Source: Candidatus Fibrimonadales bacterium
GTDB taxonomy: Bacteria; Fibrobacterota; Fibrobacteria; Fibrobacterales; Fibrobacteraceae
Length of the DNA: 6,912 nt
Assembly (NCBI GenBank): GCA_009777135.1
Contig: WRMM01000100.1
Coordinates: 1-6,912, forward strand
Reading direction: 5' to 3'
The notes below the pieces were generated by a model, which made no database searches, was not told the DNA's origin, and worked only from the letters and a program-made list of their open reading frames with translations. The first letter of the stretch is position 1; the number at the start of each line of letters is the position of its first letter. Shown here piece after piece: positions 4,973-6,912 of the stretch. Both the position numbers and the translations under genes were made by a program.

Positions 4973-6243
4973 GGGGAAATTCCCCTTAAAGTATGCCCCC
5001 TAACTCCTTCAATCACGCAATCCACATACATCCCTTCTCTAAAACCTGGCTGCTCTGGCAGCACAACCTTCTTAAAATTGCCGGTTTTTCCCACCCATTC
5101 GCCGGAATTTTTGCGAGAAGGCTTCTCCAAAAGAATTTTTTCGCTTTGCCCAACCATCAATTTTGCACGCTTTAAAGTAATGGAATTTTGCAAATCTATG
5201 GTTTTTTGCAAGCGGGCTTTTTTTTGCTCCTCGCTCAAAAATTCCTTTTCCGCAGCCGAGGGCGTTCCTTCTCTAGGGCTGTAGGCAAACATAAACGCAC
5301 CATCAAACTGAGCTTCTTGCAAAAGCGAGAGGGTTTCTTCAAATTCTTCTTCTGTTTCTCCAGGATAGCCGCAAATTACATCCGTTGTTATGCCATAAAG
5401 AGGATTTGAAAAACGCAAAGCCTCCACTATGCTCAAATAATTTTCCCTTGTATATTGACGCCTCATTTTTTTCAGCACCGAATTTGAACCGCTTTGCAAA
5501 GGCAAATGCACATGTGGCGCAATTTTTGGCTCGCCCAGCAAAATTTCCATAAGCTCGCTGGTATAATGCCTCGGGTGCGGGCTTATAAAACGAATTCTCT
5601 CAATCCCCTTTACATCAGCGACCTGCCTAAGCAAACTCGCAAAAGACAAATCTTTAAAGCGATAGCCATTAACAGTTTGCCCCAAAAGCGTAAGCTCAGA
5701 AACCCCCTTGGCAACAGCCTCCTCAATCTCTCGCAAAATAGAACCAGGCTCTCTATACTGCTCCCGACCTCGCACATAAGGCACAATGCAATAGCTGCAT
5801 TTCATGTTGCACCCGCTTTGAATAGCGATAAAAGCGCTGTAATTGTTGGCTAGTTTGGCGAAAGGCATTTGAGAGTTGAGAGTTGAGAGTTGAGAGTTAT
5901 TTGCGAATATAATTTCAGGGAGTTTGTGGTATTCGTCGGGTCCAAGGATGAAGTCCAAAAATGGCAGGTCTTTTAGAAGCGACTGTCCCCTATTCTTAGC
6001 CATGCAGCCCAAAACCCCAACTCTCAACTCTTCACTCTCAACTCTCAACTTCTTTAGCCCCCAAATTCTCGCTATAGCATTTTCCTCCGCCTTTGCCCTT
6101 ACCGAGCAGGTATTTACCAGAATTATATCGGATTTTTCCAGATTTATCGCAGGAACGCAGCCATAAAACTCCAAAAACGCAGCCAAACGAGCAGAATCGT
6201 ACTCGTTCATCTGGCATCCGTAGGATATTATAGAGTAATTCAA
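4969..6243 (-). CDS. miaB: tRNA-2-methylthio-N6-dimethylallyladenosine synthase MiaB
   Basis: MiaB is a radical-SAM methylthiotransferase that adds a methylthio group to i6A37 of tRNAs reading UNN codons, in the cytoplasm. The 424 residues show all three domains. The N-terminal MTTase domain carries auxiliary-cluster cysteines Cys10 (YGCQMNEYDS), Cys46 (NTCSVR) and Cys80 (LGCMA). The radical-SAM core has CNMKCSYC (Cys145, 149, 152), then VPYVRGRE, LLGQTVNGY, HLPLQSGS and DVICGYPGE. A C-terminal TRAM-like domain covers about 357-421. NEYDS and PYVRGRE point to MiaB rather than RimO or MtaB. The start is TTG (6243-6241) with no Shine-Dalgarno; the next ATG (Met12) lies past Cys10, so TTG is the best choice. 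Two 7-bp repeat arrays encode LRVESEELRV (66-75) and NSQLSTLNSQ (116-125), replacing normally variable loops. All catalytic motifs remain, so the enzyme is probably active. Confidence 0.95.
   Translation of the reverse strand: MNYSIISYGCQMNEYDSARLAAFLEFYGCVPAINLEKSDIILVNTCSVRAKAEENAIARIWGLKKLRVESEELRVGVLGCMAKNRGQSLLKDLPFLDFILGPDEYHKLPEIIFANNSQLSTLNSQMPFAKLANNYSAFIAIQSGCNMKCSYCIVPYVRGREQYREPGSILREIEEAVAKGVSELTLLGQTVNGYRFKDLSFASLLRQVADVKGIERIRFISPHPRHYTSELMEILLGEPKIAPHVHLPLQSGSNSVLKKMRRQYTRENYLSIVEALRFSNPLYGITTDVICGYPGETEEEFEETLSLLQEAQFDGAFMFAYSPREGTPSAAEKEFLSEEQKKARLQKTIDLQNSITLKRAKLMVGQSEKILLEKPSRKNSGEWVGKTGNFKKVVLPEQPGFREGMYVDCVIEGVRGHTLRGISP
4971..4987 (-). terminator. Hairpin at the 3' end of miaB, weak terminator candidate
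   Basis: AAGGGG-AAATT-CCCCTT forms a 6-bp GC-rich stem with a 5-nt loop, extendable to near-perfect symmetry. It covers the last codons and stop of miaB. The sequence that follows on the minus strand is A/T-rich but has no uninterrupted T-run, so it may only partly terminate, leaving some read-through into secDF. It also abuts the -35 of the secDF promoter. Confidence 0.3.
5871..5898 (+). repeat. Heptamer array (GAGAGTT)x4 inside miaB
   Basis: Four perfect tandem copies of GAGAGTT on the plus strand. On the miaB coding strand they read (AACTCTC)x4 and encode NSQLSTLNSQ (residues 116-125), between the MTTase domain and the radical-SAM core. In this orientation the repeat has no stop in any frame. 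The array's length, 28 bp, is not a multiple of three. Confidence 0.95.
6019..6053 (+). repeat. Imperfect heptamer array (AACTCTC-type) inside miaB, inverted to the first
   Basis: About five units related to AACTCTC on the plus strand, inverse to the array at 5871-5898 and 120 bp away. The second unit is expanded to AACTCTTC, the third shortened to ACTCTC, and the last degraded to AACTTCT. On the coding strand it encodes LRVESEELRV (66-75). Together the arrays could form a long stem in DNA or mRNA with a loop of about 120 nt. Confidence 0.85.
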
Positions 6244-6278
6244 GGGAAAAAATGTAGAAATTTAGCTACCCTTGAATT
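6237..6278. promoter_or_regulatory. Perfect 10-bp inverted repeat between divergent genes
   Basis: AATTCAAGGG (6237-6246) and CCCTTGAATT (6269-6278) are perfect inverse copies with a 22-bp spacer. The left arm contains the TTG start of miaB; the right arm overlaps the -35 of the rightward promoter. It could be a two-site operator or, in the miaB transcript, a hairpin that hides the start codon. Chance in A/T-rich DNA cannot be excluded. Confidence 0.45.
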
Positions 6279-6300
6279 TAATTAAAAAAATTTCTATATT
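6272..6300 (+). promoter_or_regulatory. Promoter of the exported-protein gene at 6330
   Basis: TTGAAT (6272-6277), a 17-bp spacer, then TATATT (6295-6300), preceded by TTTC as in the secDF promoter. Transcription should start near 6307, giving a leader of about 23 nt. Confidence 0.6.
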
Positions 6301-6303
6301 ATA
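6298..6303 (-). promoter_or_regulatory. Candidate -10 box for leftward transcription of miaB
   Basis: Reads TATAAT on the minus strand, a consensus -10 that overlaps the rightward -10. The 17-bp-upstream position (6321-6326, AAATCT) is a poor -35. A start near 6291 would give a leader of about 48 nt that contains both arms of the 6237-6278 inverted repeat. Confidence 0.35.
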
Positions 6304-6315
6304 TGCCGTTATTTC

Positions 6316-6322
6316 AAAGGAG
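6316..6322 (+). promoter_or_regulatory. Ribosome binding site of the gene at 6330
   Basis: AAAGGAG, 7 nt before ATG 6330-6332. It is the strongest Shine-Dalgarno in the window and fixes the start of the truncated last gene. Confidence 0.85.
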
Positions 6323-6329
6323 ATTTTTC

Positions 6330-6912
6330 ATGAAAAAAAGTTTCAAGCCTATTTTTATTACAGCGGTGCTTGCTGTTTTTGGCGTTGTTAATGCACAAGA
6401 AGCTGAAGTCGCAGATGCTGCGGCAAATGACGCTGTGGCTCAGCCTGCGGTAGAAACTCCAGCTCCAGAAGCTGTTACTGCCCCTGTTCCCGTAGCAGAG
6501 CCTGTCCCTGTGGCAGAAGCACTAGTTCCAGAACCAGTGCCGCAAGCTACCAATAATGTTGCGGTTGCTCCGCAAACAGACACCAGCGCAGTTGTTTTGC
6601 AGGTTAAAGAACCTCAACCAAGAAAAAAAAGAAGAAGCAGCCGTGCTCCTAAAAGTGATTTTGCCGTTGTAGATGTTCCCGCCAATTTTGAAATTCAGGC
6701 AAGAAAAGTTATGCCTGTTGATTCTGACGGCTGGCCCGAAGACAATCTGAATGAGTGGTGGGGCAGAGCAAATCTTATGGTTTTAACGGAATCTGAGAAT
6801 TTTATAGGCAAAGTGCACTTGCGCATGTATCCAGGCGATTTCAGAGACCAGACAGCAACAATGTACAATCTTGATTACTGCCCAAATGATATCTGCGAAA
6901 AAGGCAGATACA
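6330..6912 (+). CDS. Sec-exported protein with Pro/Ala/Val-rich linker, N-terminal part
   Basis: The gene is open from ATG 6330 to the right edge (194 codons) and is not recognised at family level. Residues 1-22 form a classical signal peptide: KKSFK, a hydrophobic core, then VNA|QE as the likely signal peptidase I site. Residues 23-95 are low-complexity, rich in Ala, Pro, Val and Glu, with a short repeat (PVPVAEPVPVAEALVPEPVP, 51-70). A basic cluster, RKKRRSSR, follows near 97-104. From about 110 the sequence looks folded, with FEIQARKVMPVD, NEWWGRANLMVL and IGKVHLRMYPGDF; the alternating polar/apolar pattern suggests beta strands, so an outer-membrane barrel or porin-like protein is possible. 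Two Cys (DYCPNDIC, 184 and 189) could form a disulfide. The linker may span the periplasm or peptidoglycan. It has a strong promoter and ribosome binding site, which suggests high expression. Secretion is well supported; the barrel idea is inference. Confidence 0.75.
   Translation, partial: MKKSFKPIFITAVLAVFGVVNAQEAEVADAAANDAVAQPAVETPAPEAVTAPVPVAEPVPVAEALVPEPVPQATNNVAVAPQTDTSAVVLQVKEPQPRKKRRSSRAPKSDFAVVDVPANFEIQARKVMPVDSDGWPEDNLNEWWGRANLMVLTESENFIGKVHLRMYPGDFRDQTATMYNLDYCPNDICEKGRY

Noticed and set aside
5871..6053. Heptamer arrays as an invertible switch or a CRISPR array
   Set aside because: The units are 7 bp with no spacers, so this is not CRISPR. Inverting the 120 bp between the arrays would replace conserved MiaB residues such as the FILGPDEYHKLPE segment, and no recombinase is nearby.

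Overview
This is a bacterial window, about mid-40s %GC by eye, dense with genes and mostly housekeeping in content. It holds parts or all of six protein-coding genes. No tRNA, rRNA, CRISPR array or transposase gene is visible. The contents point to a Gram-negative cellulose degrader: a secreted lipoprotein of glycoside hydrolase family 5, a fused SecD-SecF, a flagellar rod protein, and a Sec-exported protein with a Pro/Ala/Val/Glu-rich linker. My best guess is the Fibrobacterota, possibly a motile relative of Fibrobacter, because rumen Fibrobacter lacks flagella. That placement is inference and is not proven by the sequence.

Layout. At 1-451 (minus) lies the N-terminal part of a GH5 cellulase-like lipoprotein that runs off the left edge. 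Next is a divergent intergenic region (452-662) filled by a structured repeat, copy A (481-635). pdxA follows at 663-1607 (plus). Copy B of the repeat (1619-1769), in the same orientation, fills the gap between pdxA and the convergent flgB (1765-2205, minus). Upstream of flgB, 38 bp away and on the same strand, is a fused secDF (2244-4901, minus), so secDF-flgB is a probable two-gene transcription unit. A good promoter for it (4944-4972) overlaps the end of miaB (4969-6243, minus). miaB reads from a TTG start and carries two arrays of a 7-bp repeat in opposite orientation inside its coding sequence. A divergent promoter region with a perfect 10-bp inverted repeat (6237-6278) separates miaB from an exported protein gene that starts at 6330 (plus) and runs off the right edge.

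Functions. pdxA belongs to vitamin B6 (pyridoxal phosphate) synthesis. miaB modifies adenosine 37 of tRNAs that read UNN codons. secDF uses the proton motive force to help the Sec translocon export proteins; both end genes and, in Gram-negatives, some envelope parts depend on Sec. flgB is a proximal rod component of the flagellum, found here without its usual partners flgC and fliE.

The points most worth a second look are not new protein systems. They are the paired structured repeats flanking pdxA, which include a compensatory base-pair change; the heptamer arrays inside miaB, one of which is imperfect exactly where a perfect array would create a stop codon; a shared -10 box (TTTTCTATATT or close to it) before three genes; and the lone flgB behind secDF. 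I found no strong evidence for an undescribed defence, mobile or biosynthetic system.
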